Shown: piece by piece, positions 54,821-63,989 of the stretch
Layout of the letters: every line of letters starts with the position of its first letter
Position numbering within the stretch: the stretch's first letter is position 1
Assembly (NCBI GenBank): GCA_963759235.1
Contig: CAVWYO010000003.1
Span: forward strand, 52,585-116,584
Reading direction: 5' to 3'
DNA length: 64,000 nt
Origin: Bauldia sp963759235
GTDB taxonomy: Bacteria; Pseudomonadota; Alphaproteobacteria; Rhizobiales; Kaistiaceae
Translations under genes and position numbers: made by a program
The notes under the pieces: model-generated
What the model was told of the DNA's origin: nothing
Database searches by the model: none
Seen by the model: the letters and a program-made list of their open reading frames with translations, nothing else

Positions 54821-56707
54821 ATGACGATCAATCTGCAAATGCCGGAGATCAAGGAGCTGAGGCCGAAGATTACCGTGTTCGGCGTCGGCGGGGCCGGAGG
54901 CAACGCGGTCAACAACATGATCCGCTCTGGCCTGCTCGGCTGCGAGTTCGTCGTGGCGAATACCGACAGCCAGGCGCTGTCGTCGTCGCAAGCCCAGCGG
55001 GTGATCCAGATGGGGGTCGCCGTCACCGAGGGCCTCGGCGCCGGCTCGCAGCCGGAAGTCGGCCGCGCGGCTGCCGAGGAGGCGCTCGGCGAGATCGTCG
55101 ACCACCTGTCCGGCTCGCACATGGTGTTCGTCACCGCCGGCATGGGCGGCGGCACCGGCACCGGGGCCGCTCCGATCATCGCCGGCGCCGCCCGCGAGCA
55201 GGGCATCCTCACCGTCGGGGTGGTGACCAAGCCGTTCCAGTTCGAGGGCGCCCGCCGCATGCGGGTGGCCGACCAGGGCATCATGGACCTGCAGGCCTGC
55301 GTCGACACGCTGATCGTCATCCCCAACCAGAACCTCTTCCGCATCGCCAACGAGAAGACCACCTTCGCCGACGCCTTCGCGATGGCCGACCAGGTGCTCT
55401 ATTCGGGGGTTGCCTGCATCACCGACCTGATGGTCAAGGAAGGCCTGATCAATCTCGACTTCGCCGACGTCCGCTCGGTGATGCGCGAGATGGGCAAGGC
55501 GATGATGGGAACGGGCGAAGCCTCCGGCGACAAGCGCGCCATCCAGGCGGCCGAGGCGGCGATCGCCAATCCGCTCCTCGACGAAACCTCGATGAAGGGC
55601 GCCAAGGGCCTGTTGATCTCGATCACCGGCGGCAAGGACCTCACTCTGTTCGAGGTCGACGAGGCGGCGACCCGCATTCGCGAGGAGGTCGACGCCGATG
55701 CCAATATCATCCTCGGCGCGACCTTCGAGGAATCGCTGGAAGGGGTGATCCGGGTGTCGGTCGTGGCGACCGGCATCGACAATGCCGCGCGCGAGGATTC
55801 GACCCCGGCCGAAATCCGCATGGCGGAGCTCAACCAGCGCCTGCGCACGGCGACCCAGCATGACGCGCCGAAGCCGGCGGCCCGCGTTCCCGAATCAACG
55901 CGCCCGGCCGCGCTCGCCGCGGCTGCGGTGGCCGCCGCCATCGAGCCCAAACCCGCCCCGGCGGCCCACGCGGCCACGGTGGCGAGGGCTGAGGCGAGGG
56001 CGGCGGAGACGGCGCCGCCTGCCCGCATGGAGCAGCCCGAGCCGGAGCCGCACCACGACCCGGACATCACCATCGCCCCGTACCGGCCGGTGCAGGCCCA
56101 GTATGACGAGGGCGACTTCGACGCCGAGGCCGAGCCGCCGCACGAGCGGGAAGCCGAGCCGCATCACCATGGCGAGGCGCCGTTCATCCCGCCCGAAGCC
56201 GAGGCGCCGCCGGTCCGGATGCCGCGGGTCCAGGATTTCCCGCCGGTCGCCCAGCGGCAAATCCGCGCGCATCAGGCGGGTGGGGCCGCCCATGAGGAGG
56301 ATCGCGGGCCGCTCAGCCTGCTGAAGCGCCTCGCCAATGTCGGGCTCGGCCGCCGCGAGGAGGAGCCCGCCGCGGCGCAGCGTGCGCCACAGCCCAACGC
56401 TTCGCGGCCGGCACAGGGCCAGCCGCAGCAGCCGCGTCAGCCGCAGCAACAGCCGCAGCCACGTCAGCCGCAGCAACAGCCGCAGGCGCGTCAGCCGCAG
56501 CCGCAACAGCGTATCCAGGCGCCGCCACCGCCGCCGACCAGCGAGTATGCCAAGCGGCCGCCGGCGCCCCGCGCGGCGGCGCCCGAACAGCAATATCGGC
56601 CGCGGCAAGGGGAGCTCGATCAGCACGGCAGGCCGCTGCCGCGGGATCATCGCACCGCCGAGGACGAGCTGGAGATTCCGGCCTTTCTCCGCCGTCAGGC
56701 GAACTGA
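54821..56707 (+). CDS. ftsZ: Cell division protein FtsZ
   Basis: A 628-residue tubulin-like GTPase. The globular domain has FGVGGAGGNAVNNMI, AGMGGGTGTGAAP (tubulin signature), NTDSQAL and the T7-loop region with NLDFADVRSVM. It is followed by a long disordered linker (about 340-610) rich in Ala, Pro and Gln, including a 27-base tandem repeat, and the conserved C-terminal peptide DELEIPAFLRRQAN that binds FtsA and others. The long linker is typical of Hyphomicrobiales. The ATG at 54821 is preferred over the upstream in-frame start. Confidence 0.96.
   Translation: MTINLQMPEIKELRPKITVFGVGGAGGNAVNNMIRSGLLGCEFVVANTDSQALSSSQAQRVIQMGVAVTEGLGAGSQPEVGRAAAEEALGEIVDHLSGSHMVFVTAGMGGGTGTGAAPIIAGAAREQGILTVGVVTKPFQFEGARRMRVADQGIMDLQACVDTLIVIPNQNLFRIANEKTTFADAFAMADQVLYSGVACITDLMVKEGLINLDFADVRSVMREMGKAMMGTGEASGDKRAIQAAEAAIANPLLDETSMKGAKGLLISITGGKDLTLFEVDEAATRIREEVDADANIILGATFEESLEGVIRVSVVATGIDNAAREDSTPAEIRMAELNQRLRTATQHDAPKPAARVPESTRPAALAAAAVAAAIEPKPAPAAHAATVARAEARAAETAPPARMEQPEPEPHHDPDITIAPYRPVQAQYDEGDFDAEAEPPHEREAEPHHHGEAPFIPPEAEAPPVRMPRVQDFPPVAQRQIRAHQAGGAAHEEDRGPLSLLKRLANVGLGRREEEPAAAQRAPQPNASRPAQGQPQQPRQPQQQPQPRQPQQQPQARQPQPQQRIQAPPPPPTSEYAKRPPAPRAAAPEQQYRPRQGELDQHGRPLPRDHRTAEDELEIPAFLRRQAN
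56435..56509 (+). repeat. 27-base tandem repeat in the ftsZ linker
   Basis: Two full units beginning CGTCAGCCGCAGCAACAGCC (56435-56461 and 56462-56488) and a shortened third unit encode RQPQQQPQP/A. In-frame repeat units of this kind change linker length without breaking the gene. Confidence 0.75.
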
Positions 56708-56724
56708 AACGCAACGCGTTTTCC

Positions 56725-56764
56725 GGCCCGACATCGCAGCGCGGTGTCGGGCCTTAACTTTTTG
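56725..56764 (+). terminator. Rho-independent terminator after ftsZ
   Basis: GGCCCGACA (56725-56733) pairs perfectly with TGTCGGGCC (56745-56753) and is followed directly by TTAACTTTTTG. This is the clearest intrinsic terminator in the window and closes the dcw transcript before lpxC. Confidence 0.85.
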
Positions 56765-57001
56765 TAAAGACGGAGGAATGCCGCGTCGGCTGGGGGCGTA
56801 ACAATGTGTAATTAAGCGTGATTTTGTTATCCTCCAATGCACGGATATTGTTCGATTCGAGGAGGGCGCTGGGGCAATCGAGTGGGACCGGCCAGTTAGA
56901 GCGAGAGTGTAGGGCGCTCAAGCCGGAAATACGAAGCCCAAGTGCCGCCATCGGGCCGCGAAAGCGGCGGGGACCGAAGACTAGGGGCGGGTGCCGCGGG
57001 C

Positions 57002-57952
57002 ATGGCGAGACGGCGTAACGGGGCGCAGACGACGCTCAAGAATAGAGCGACGTTGTCGGGGGTGGGTGTCCATAGCGGCCAGGACGTATCGGTCACCTTG
57101 CATCCGGCCGAGGCGGATTGCGGCATCTATTTCAACCGGACCAATCTCGATGACGGCCGGGATCGCGAGATCCCGGCCGACTATCGTTATGTGAACGCGA
57201 CCGATCTGTGCACGACGATCGGCGTGTCGGGCGCTTCGGTGGCGACGATTGAGCACCTGATGGCGACCCTGCGCGCGCTGGACATCGACAATTGCATGGT
57301 CGAGATCGACGGCCCCGAGGTTCCGGTGATGGACGGCAGCGCCGATGCCTTCATCGACGCCATCGACCAGGCCGGGGTCGAGGCGCTGTCGGCCTCGCGC
57401 CGCTATATCAGGATCGACAAGCCGGTGCGGGTCGAGATCGGCCGGAGCGTCGGCGAGTTCCTGCCCTATGACGGCCGGCGGATCGAGGTCGAGATCGACT
57501 TCGCCAACCCGTTGGTCGGGCGGCAGTCTTTCGGTTTTGACCTGTGCGGCGATACCTTCCGCAAGGAGATCGGCCGCGCCCGGACCTTCGGTTTCTACGC
57601 CGACGTGAAGAGCCTGTGGGCGCGCGGTTTTGCTCTCGGCGCCTCGCTCGACAACGCCATCGTCATCGCCGAGGACCGGGTGATGAACCCGGAAGGCCTG
57701 CGCTACGAGGATGAGTTCGTCCGTCACAAGGCGCTTGACGCCGTCGGCGACCTGGCGCTGGCCGGCGCGCCGATCTTCGGCTGCTACCGCTCCCACCGGG
57801 GCGGACACAAGCTCAACCACCTCGCGCTCGAAGCGCTGTTCGCCGATCGCGAGGCGTGGAGCTATGTCGAGATGCCGGCCCGCCGCGAAAGCGGCCATGC
57901 GGACTTGTCGGTGGGCGTCGCCGCAGCGGCGTTTGGTCCCGACGTCTCCTGA
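57002..57952 (+). CDS. lpxC: UDP-3-O-acyl-N-acetylglucosamine deacetylase
   Basis: A 316-residue zinc enzyme committing UDP-acyl-GlcNAc to lipid A. Zinc and catalytic motifs: VATIEHLMATLRAL (His), PVMDGSADAFIDAI, RHKALDAVGDLALAG (His/Asp) and YRSHRGGHKLNHLAL. Length is typical. The start at 57002 was chosen; upstream in-frame codons translate low-complexity sequence. It begins its own transcription unit after the ftsZ terminator. Confidence 0.95.
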   Translation: MARRRNGAQTTLKNRATLSGVGVHSGQDVSVTLHPAEADCGIYFNRTNLDDGRDREIPADYRYVNATDLCTTIGVSGASVATIEHLMATLRALDIDNCMVEIDGPEVPVMDGSADAFIDAIDQAGVEALSASRRYIRIDKPVRVEIGRSVGEFLPYDGRRIEVEIDFANPLVGRQSFGFDLCGDTFRKEIGRARTFGFYADVKSLWARGFALGASLDNAIVIAEDRVMNPEGLRYEDEFVRHKALDAVGDLALAGAPIFGCYRSHRGGHKLNHLALEALFADREAWSYVEMPARRESGHADLSVGVAAAAFGPDVS

Positions 57953-58120
57953 AGCGGACGCACCGCTCAAGGCGTTCCGTCCGCTGTTTTGCCACAAAGA
58001 AAAGCGAAGTCCGTTGCGAGGCAGGCGATTGGCGCGCGGGCCCCGTTTTTGCTAAACATGGCGGTTGGCGACCGCAGCACCAGAAAAGGGCGATTCGGCC
58101 GGGGCCGATTTGATCGGGGG

Positions 58121-58984
58121 ATGAGAGCAGCCGTACCAGTTCGCGTCGGGAGATTGCCCCCGCTTCGCACCGCCGCCGCGCTGGTGGCGATGCTCGCCGC
58201 GTCGGTCCTGCTGACGGCCTGCCAGCACTCGGTGGTGGGGACGGCGGCCGCCTACGAGGACGACCAACCGGCCGGCGTGCTCTACAACAAGGGCCTCGGC
58301 TACCTCAACTCCGGCAAGTTCGGCGACGCCATCACCAGTTTCGACGAGGTCGATCGCCAGCACCCCTACACGGAGTGGGCCCGCAAGGCGCTGGTGATGT
58401 CGGCCTTCTCCAGCTACCGGCGGGGCGACTTCGATACCGCGATCCAGACGGCGAACCGCTATCTCACCCTCTATCCCGGCGACAAGGACGCCGCCTACGC
58501 GCAGTACATCCTCGGCCAGTCCTATTTTGCCCAGGTGCAGGACGTGACGCGCGATCAGGAGACGACCCAGAAGGCGCTCGCCGCGATGGAGGACATCACC
58601 ACCCACTATCCCGATTCCGAATATGCGACCGATGCGCGGAAGAAGGTGGTCGCCACCCGCGACCAGCTTGCCGGCAAGGAAATGCAGGTCGGCCGCTACT
58701 ATCTGGAGCGTCGTGAATATGTCGCCGCCATCAACCGCTTCAACACGGTGGTGACCGAATATTCCGACACCCGGCATGTCGAAGAGGCGCTGGAGCGCCT
58801 GGTCGAGGCGAACCTGGCGATGGGTCTCGTCCAGGAAGCGCAGACCGACGCCGCGGTGCTCGGCCACAACTTCCCGGACAGTTCGTGGTATAAGGACGCC
58901 TACAACCTGCTCAAGAAGAAAGGCGTCACGCCGCAGGACAACGGTGGAGCCATCAGCGAGGCGATGGCCAAGAAAACCAGCTGA
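58121..58984 (+). CDS. bamD: Outer-membrane assembly lipoprotein BamD
   Basis: A 287-residue lipoprotein with signal RRTAAALVAMLAASVLLTAC-type lipobox (LLTAC) and five TPR-like repeats (VLYNKGLGYLNSGKFGDAITSFDEVDRQHPY, AQYILGQSYFAQVQDVTRDQE, RRYYVAAINRF-type YYLERREYVAAINRFNTVV). It belongs to the BAM complex that inserts beta-barrels. The ATG at 58121 directly precedes a standard signal peptide. A longer frame upstream has no support. Confidence 0.94.
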   Translation: MRAAVPVRVGRLPPLRTAAALVAMLAASVLLTACQHSVVGTAAAYEDDQPAGVLYNKGLGYLNSGKFGDAITSFDEVDRQHPYTEWARKALVMSAFSSYRRGDFDTAIQTANRYLTLYPGDKDAAYAQYILGQSYFAQVQDVTRDQETTQKALAAMEDITTHYPDSEYATDARKKVVATRDQLAGKEMQVGRYYLERREYVAAINRFNTVVTEYSDTRHVEEALERLVEANLAMGLVQEAQTDAAVLGHNFPDSSWYKDAYNLLKKKGVTPQDNGGAISEAMAKKTS

Positions 58985-59005
58985 GGTCCGGGCCAGAACC
59001 CAGAC

Positions 59006-60676
59006 ATGCTCGCTGCCCTCTCGATCCGCGACATCGTACTTATCGAGCGGCTGTCAATCGATTTCACGCAAGGCATGACGGTGCTCACCGGCGAAACCGG
59101 CGCCGGCAAGTCGATCCTGCTCGACGCCCTGTCGCTGGCGCTTGGCGGGCGCGGCGACAGCGCGCTGGTCCGCGAGGGTGCCGAGCAGGGTGACGTGACG
59201 GCGGTCTTCGACCTCGCCGCCGGCCACCCGGTATGGTCGCTGCTCGGCGAAAGCGGCATCGCCAGCGAGGGCGAATTGATCCTGCGCCGGATCCAGGGCG
59301 GCGACGGGCGGAGCCGCGCCTTCGTCAACGACCAGCCGGTCTCGGTGACGCTGCTGCGGCAGATCGGCGCGCTCCTGGTCGAGATTCACGGCCAGCACGA
59401 CGACCGCGCCCTGGTCGATGCCGGCGTCCATCGGGCGCTGCTCGACGCCTTCGGCGGGCTCGACCGCGAAGCCGAGGCGGTCCTCCGCGCCTGCCGCGAC
59501 CTGCGCGGGGCGGAAGCGGCGGCCGACGACCTTCGCCGGCGCATCGAATCGGCGCGCAGCGAGGCCGACTATCTGCGCGCTGCCGTCGAGCAACTGACGA
59601 GGCTGGCGCCCAAGCCCGACGAGGAAGACGCGCTGGCCGACCGCCGGCAGCAATTGATGCGGGCCGAGAAGGTGGCGGGCGACATCGCCGAGGCCTACGA
59701 AATCGTCTCGGGTACCGCGACGCCGGTGCCGACGCTGGCGAGCCTGGTTCGCCGCCTCGAGCGGAAGGGGCCGGAAGCGGGCGGCCTGCTCGACGAGGCG
59801 ATCGCCGCGCTCGATCGCGCGCTGGTCGCGCTGGAAGAGGCGGGGGCCGCGCTGGAAAAAGCGGCGGCTGCCGCCGATGCCGATCCCGGCGAACTCGAAC
59901 GCACCGAGGAGCGCCTCTTCGCGCTCCGCGCCGCGGCGCGGAAGTACGCCATCGCCGTCGGTGACCTGCCGGCGTTGGCCGAGCAAATGGCGGCGAGCCT
60001 GGCGGCGCTCGAATCCGGCGAGGAGCAGCTCGGCCAACTCGACGAAGCGGTTGCCGCGGCGCGTGCCCGTTACGATCGCGCCGCCGCAGCGCTCAGCGCC
60101 AAGCGGCGCGAGGCGGCACGCCACCTCGAGGCGGCGGTCGCCGCGGAGCTGCCCGCCCTCAGGCTGGAGCAGGCCGGCTTCACCGTCGCGATCGCGAGCG
60201 ATTCGGGGCGGGTTTCCGAAACCGGCATCGACGATGTCGCCTTCACCGTGCGCACCAATCCCGGCACAAGGGCAGGGCCGCTGATGAAGGTCGCCTCGGG
60301 CGGCGAGCTTTCCCGCTTCCTGCTCGCCATCAAGGTGGCGCTCGCCGATCGCGGCTCGGCACCGACCCTGGTCTTCGACGAGATCGACACGGCGGTCGGC
60401 GGCGCCGTCGCCGACGCGATCGGCGCACGGCTGTCGCAGCTCGCCGGCGGCGTCCAGGTGCTGTCGGTTACCCACGCGCCACAAGTCGCCGCCCGCGCCG
60501 ACAGCCACCTTCTGGTCGCCAAGGCGCCCGAGACGGGCAGCGAGACCTTGCTCACCAGCGTCACGCGGCTCGACGATCTCAGGCGCCGCGAAGAGATCGC
60601 CCGGATGCTCGCCGGCGCGACGATCACCGACGAAGCCCGCGCCGCCGCGGCGCGCCTGATCCTCGGCGCGGCGTGA
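59006..60676 (+). CDS. recN: DNA repair protein RecN
   Basis: A 556-residue SMC-like ATPase. Walker A GETGAGKSILLDAL, a Q-loop region, central coiled coil (about 160-380), the ABC signature SGGELSRFLLAIKVAL and Walker B LVFDEIDTAVGG with SVTHAPQVAARADSHLLV are all present. It acts in recombinational double-strand break repair. It follows bamD by 21 bases, the normal order in Hyphomicrobiales, where ligA often follows; here it does not. Confidence 0.95.
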   Translation: MLAALSIRDIVLIERLSIDFTQGMTVLTGETGAGKSILLDALSLALGGRGDSALVREGAEQGDVTAVFDLAAGHPVWSLLGESGIASEGELILRRIQGGDGRSRAFVNDQPVSVTLLRQIGALLVEIHGQHDDRALVDAGVHRALLDAFGGLDREAEAVLRACRDLRGAEAAADDLRRRIESARSEADYLRAAVEQLTRLAPKPDEEDALADRRQQLMRAEKVAGDIAEAYEIVSGTATPVPTLASLVRRLERKGPEAGGLLDEAIAALDRALVALEEAGAALEKAAAAADADPGELERTEERLFALRAAARKYAIAVGDLPALAEQMAASLAALESGEEQLGQLDEAVAAARARYDRAAAALSAKRREAARHLEAAVAAELPALRLEQAGFTVAIASDSGRVSETGIDDVAFTVRTNPGTRAGPLMKVASGGELSRFLLAIKVALADRGSAPTLVFDEIDTAVGGAVADAIGARLSQLAGGVQVLSVTHAPQVAARADSHLLVAKAPETGSETLLTSVTRLDDLRRREEIARMLAGATITDEARAAAARLILGAA

Positions 60677-60708
60677 AACGGTGACTTGCCGACGCCGCGG
60701 TTTTCCCA

Positions 60709-60868
60709 CCCGCGCCTCGCGCTCTATTCGCTGATGCAGTTCCTGTCGGCCCGACGCTCGGCGCGCTGTCGGATCAGTACGGCCGGCGACCGATCCTGCT
60801 GCTGTCGCTCTTGGGCCTCGCCGTCGCCTATCTGCTGATCGCCGTCGCGCGGCTCGGCTGTGGCACGG
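60709..60868 (+). pseudogene. Remnant of an MFS (TetA-like) transporter
   Basis: About 160 bases translate to LALYSLMQFL and, after a one-base loss near 60742, GPTLGALSDQYGRRPILLLSLLGLAVAYLLIAV. This is the helix 2-3 and loop 2/3 signature (GxLSDxxGRRPxL) of drug/H+ antiporters. Neither the start nor the rest of the gene is present. The remnant ends exactly where the convergent methyltransferase gene begins. Confidence 0.75.
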
Positions 60869-60869
60869 A

Positions 60870-61448
60870 TCAGAAAATGAATGGGAGGAACATCTTCGTC
60901 CGCTTCATGTATGCCGGGTATTGTTCGGGCCATTCCTCGACCATGAGGCGCTCTTCGCGGCGGGCGCTGTACACGAAATAGATGCCGAAAACGATCAACG
61001 CTATCGCCCAGAACAGGTTATCGCCGATTGTTGAGCCGAGCATGGCGAGGAGAAAGCCGGCGTAGATCGGATGGCGCACATATTCGTAGGGACCGCTCGT
61101 GACGAGCTGGGGGTTCTCCTTGCGGGACATGGGCGGGCCCCAATTTCTGCCGAGACAGGTGCGGGCCCATACGGCGAGACCCATACCAAGCGCGCATAAC
61201 ACCAGGCCGGTGAGGCCGAGCGGCAAGTTCGTGTTGACTGCGTACAGTCTTGCGGTCCGGAATGCGTGGCCGAAGACCGAAAGGCGCAAGGCGAGCAGAA
61301 CGAGGACGACGACGCCCAAACGCAACCAGATCTCTTGCCGCCGCATCGCTGCATTTCGGACATTCCGCTTCGTGGCGATGGCCGAGATGACCCAGTACGC
61401 GACGAGGGCAAGCCAGAGTGCGGCTATACTCAAGTGATAGATCATCAT
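60870..61448 (-). CDS. Isoprenylcysteine carboxyl methyltransferase-family membrane protein
   Basis: A 192-residue membrane protein with about five helices and the ICMT/PEMT signature RNWGPPMSRKENPQLVTSGPYEYVRHPIYAGFLLAMLGS, followed by RREERLMVEEWPEQYPAYMKRTKMFLPF. The YVRHPIYAG and EE-Y blocks form the SAM-binding site. It presumably methylates a lipid or small membrane substrate; the substrate is not evident. The IS66 insertion begins 57 bases upstream of its start. Confidence 0.88.
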   Translation of the reverse strand: MMIYHLSIAALWLALVAYWVISAIATKRNVRNAAMRRQEIWLRLGVVVLVLLALRLSVFGHAFRTARLYAVNTNLPLGLTGLVLCALGMGLAVWARTCLGRNWGPPMSRKENPQLVTSGPYEYVRHPIYAGFLLAMLGSTIGDNLFWAIALIVFGIYFVYSARREERLMVEEWPEQYPAYMKRTKMFLPFIF

Positions 61449-61590
61449 GCTTCAACGTCGCTCGAAATGCCCGGTCCTTGATTGTGCATGGGTGGCAGGC
61501 CGGGTGTAAGCGGTGTTTTGGCCCCACCTTTCGAGCGGGGTTCTGATCTGAGATTCTGCTGATCCCCGAATTGGGATCGAGGATCGGCAC

Positions 61591-62034
61591 GTGCCTGGAC
61601 TTGACCTTACGCTTGAGCCTTCGCGGCCTGTGCGCCGCGTCGAGATCATCAACGGGATCGGCGGCCGGCGGCGTTGGTCGGTGGACGACAAGGCGCGCAT
61701 CGTCGAGGAGACGCTGGCTCCGGGCGCGGTGGTTTCGGAGATCGCGCGACGTCATGGACTGACACCGCAACAATTGTTCGGCTGGCGTCGCGCTGCCCGG
61801 CGATCGGCGGAGGCAGGCGAAGGTGCCAGTCCACCGCGCTTCGTGCCGGCAGTCGTGGAGGAGCCGCCGTCGGAGCCGATTTCCAAACAACGCAAGCCTC
61901 GCCGGGTCCGCCGCGCCGGTGAGGCGGCGGGGATCATCGAGATGGAGATCGGCGGCGTGACGGTGCGCGTCGGGCGAGGTGCCGAGGCGAAGACCGTGGC
62001 AGCGGTGATCCGCGCCCTGAAGGCAACGCCGTGA
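61591..62034 (+). CDS. tnpA: IS66 accessory protein TnpA
   Basis: A 147-residue protein with an N-terminal helix-turn-helix (RRRWSVDDKARIVEETLAPGAVVSEIARRHGLTPQQLFGWRR), as in IS66 OrfA proteins, and a C-terminal IEMEIGGVTVRVGRGAEAKTVAAVIRAL. Starts at GTG; the stop overlaps tnpB (GTGA). Confidence 0.9.
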   Translation: MPGLDLTLEPSRPVRRVEIINGIGGRRRWSVDDKARIVEETLAPGAVVSEIARRHGLTPQQLFGWRRAARRSAEAGEGASPPRFVPAVVEEPPSEPISKQRKPRRVRRAGEAAGIIEMEIGGVTVRVGRGAEAKTVAAVIRALKATP

Positions 62035-62387
62035 TTGGTCCGACGGGATCGGTCCGGGTAATGGTGGCGACCAAGCCTGTCGACTTCCGCAAGGGCGCCG
62101 ACGGTCTGGCGGCTCTGGTGCGCGAAGAGATGCGAGCCGATCCATTCTCGGGGGCGATCTATGTGTTCCGCGCCAAGCGGGCGGACCGGGTGAAGCTGGT
62201 GTTCTGGGACGGCACCGGCGTGTGCCTGTTCGCCAAGCGCCTCGAAGACGGCAAGTTCCAGTGGCCGGCGGTACGGGATGGCGTGATCCGGCTCACTGCC
62301 GCGCAGCTCTCGTCGCTGCTGGAAGGGCTCGACTGGCGGCGGGTCCACGAGGCGCGTGAGACGACGGCGCCGACTGTGCCGAGCTGA
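62031..62387 (+). CDS. tnpB: IS66 accessory protein TnpB
   Basis: A 118-residue IS66 OrfB: VMVATKPVDFRKGADGLAALV, IYVFRAKRADRVKLVFWDGTGVCLFAKRLEDGKFQWP. These proteins are needed for IS66 transposition but their function is unknown. GTG start within the tnpA stop. Confidence 0.94.
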   Translation: MIGPTGSVRVMVATKPVDFRKGADGLAALVREEMRADPFSGAIYVFRAKRADRVKLVFWDGTGVCLFAKRLEDGKFQWPAVRDGVIRLTAAQLSSLLEGLDWRRVHEARETTAPTVPS

Positions 62388-62456
62388 TCTGCGACCAAGT
62401 GAATCAGCCCCGATCGGTTGGTCGCGAGGCGCTGGCGAACATGGTGTACTCCGGTC

Positions 62457-63989
62457 ATGTCGAATCCGGCATCCGACCTTCCTGACGATCCCGGCGCATT
62501 GAGAGCGATGCTGGTTGCCGAACGTCATGAGAACGAACGGCTGCGCCAGATCATCAGGGAGATGCAACGCCATCGCTTCGGCCGCCGGGCCGAGACCCTG
62601 CCGGAAGATCAATTGCTGCTCGCTCTGGAAGAGGCCGACCAGGTCGTTGCCGCCGCCGAGGCCGAGAGCGAAGAGGCGGCACCGGCCGAGCGCGCTGCCG
62701 TCGTTGCGAAGCGCCGGGTGAACCGCGGATCGCCGCCGGCGCATCTGCCGCGCATCGAAATGGTGGTCGATATCGACGATCACGCCTGCCCATGCTGCAA
62801 GAACGCGCTGCATCGCATTGGCGAGGACGTGAGCGAGCGGCTCGATATCGTCCCGGCGCAGTTCAGGGTGCTGGTCGTGCGTCGGCCCAAATACGCCTGC
62901 CGGGCTTGCGAGGACGTGGTGGTTCAAGCGCCGGCACCAGCCCGGCTAATTGAGGGTGGCCTGCCGACCGAGGCGACGGTCGCTCAGGTCCTCGTCTCCA
63001 AATACGCCGATCACCTTCCCCTCTACCGGCAGGCCCAGATCTACGCCCGGCAGGGGATCAACCTCGATCGCTCAACCCTGGCGGATTGGGTCGGACGTGC
63101 CGCCTGGCACCTGCGACCGGTTCACGAGCGGCTGCTCATGAAGCTCAAGGGATCGACCAAACTGTTCGCCGACGAGACGACGGCGCCGGTGCTCGATCCG
63201 GGGCGCGGAAGGACCAAAACCGGCCAGCTCTGGGCCTATGCGCGTGACGACCGACCATGGGGCGGAACCGATCCGCCGGGCGTGGCTTACGTCTACGCGC
63301 CCGACCGCAAGGCCGAGCGGCCGATCGCCCACCTTGCCGGCTTCAAGGGCGTGCTGCAGGTCGACGGTTATGGCGGCTATCGTGTCCTTGCCGACCGAGG
63401 TGGGGTGACGCTTGCCTTCTGCTGGAGCCATGTCCGCCGGCGCTTCTACGAACTCGCCGCGGCCGGTGCCGCGCCGATCGCCAGCGAGGCGCTGGAACGC
63501 ATCGCCGGTCTCTATCTCATCGAGGCCGGGATCCGCGGTCGCAGTGCTGACAAACGACGAGCGGTCCGCCGCGAGAGGAGCCGGCCGATCATCGAGGCGC
63601 TCGAACCCTGGCTGCGGGAGAAGCTCGGCCTGATCAGCCAGAAGACCAAACTCGCCGAGGCGATCCGCTATGCCCTCTCGCGTTGGGAGGGACTTACCCG
63701 GTTCCTCGACGATGGCCGCATCGAGATCGACTTCAACGTCGTCGAACGGACAATCCGGCCGATCGCGCTGAACAGGAAGAATGCTCTCTTCGCCGGCTCC
63801 GACGGCGGCGGCGAGCACTGGGCGATCATCGCCTCGCTCATCGAGACCTGCAAACTCGGCAGCATCGATCCGCAGTCATATCTCGCCGACGTCATCACCA
63901 GGATCGTCAACGGTCATCCCAACAGCCGTATCGACGAACTCCTGCCGTGGGCCTACCCCCCGGCGGCCGACCTCAAAGCCGTGGCCTGA
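62457..63989 (+). CDS. tnpC: IS66-family transposase TnpC
   Basis: A 510-residue transposase. N-terminal coiled region with LPDDPGALRAMLVAERHENERLR, the zinc finger HACPCCKNALHRIGED and YACRACEDVVVQ, then the DDE domain with KLFADETTAPVLDPGRGRTK (Asp), LQVDGYGGYRVL (Asp) and NVVERTIRPIALNRKNALFAGSDGGGEHWA (Glu). The start at 62457 is preferred over 62418. It ends 11 bases before the window end, inside the right repeat. Confidence 0.94.
   Translation: MSNPASDLPDDPGALRAMLVAERHENERLRQIIREMQRHRFGRRAETLPEDQLLLALEEADQVVAAAEAESEEAAPAERAAVVAKRRVNRGSPPAHLPRIEMVVDIDDHACPCCKNALHRIGEDVSERLDIVPAQFRVLVVRRPKYACRACEDVVVQAPAPARLIEGGLPTEATVAQVLVSKYADHLPLYRQAQIYARQGINLDRSTLADWVGRAAWHLRPVHERLLMKLKGSTKLFADETTAPVLDPGRGRTKTGQLWAYARDDRPWGGTDPPGVAYVYAPDRKAERPIAHLAGFKGVLQVDGYGGYRVLADRGGVTLAFCWSHVRRRFYELAAAGAAPIASEALERIAGLYLIEAGIRGRSADKRRAVRRERSRPIIEALEPWLREKLGLISQKTKLAEAIRYALSRWEGLTRFLDDGRIEIDFNVVERTIRPIALNRKNALFAGSDGGGEHWAIIASLIETCKLGSIDPQSYLADVITRIVNGHPNSRIDELLPWAYPPAADLKAVA

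Noticed and set aside
56754..56770. TTAA-N7-TAAA as a CtrA site after ftsZ.
   Set aside because: It coincides with the U-run of a strong terminator and misses the second TTAA.
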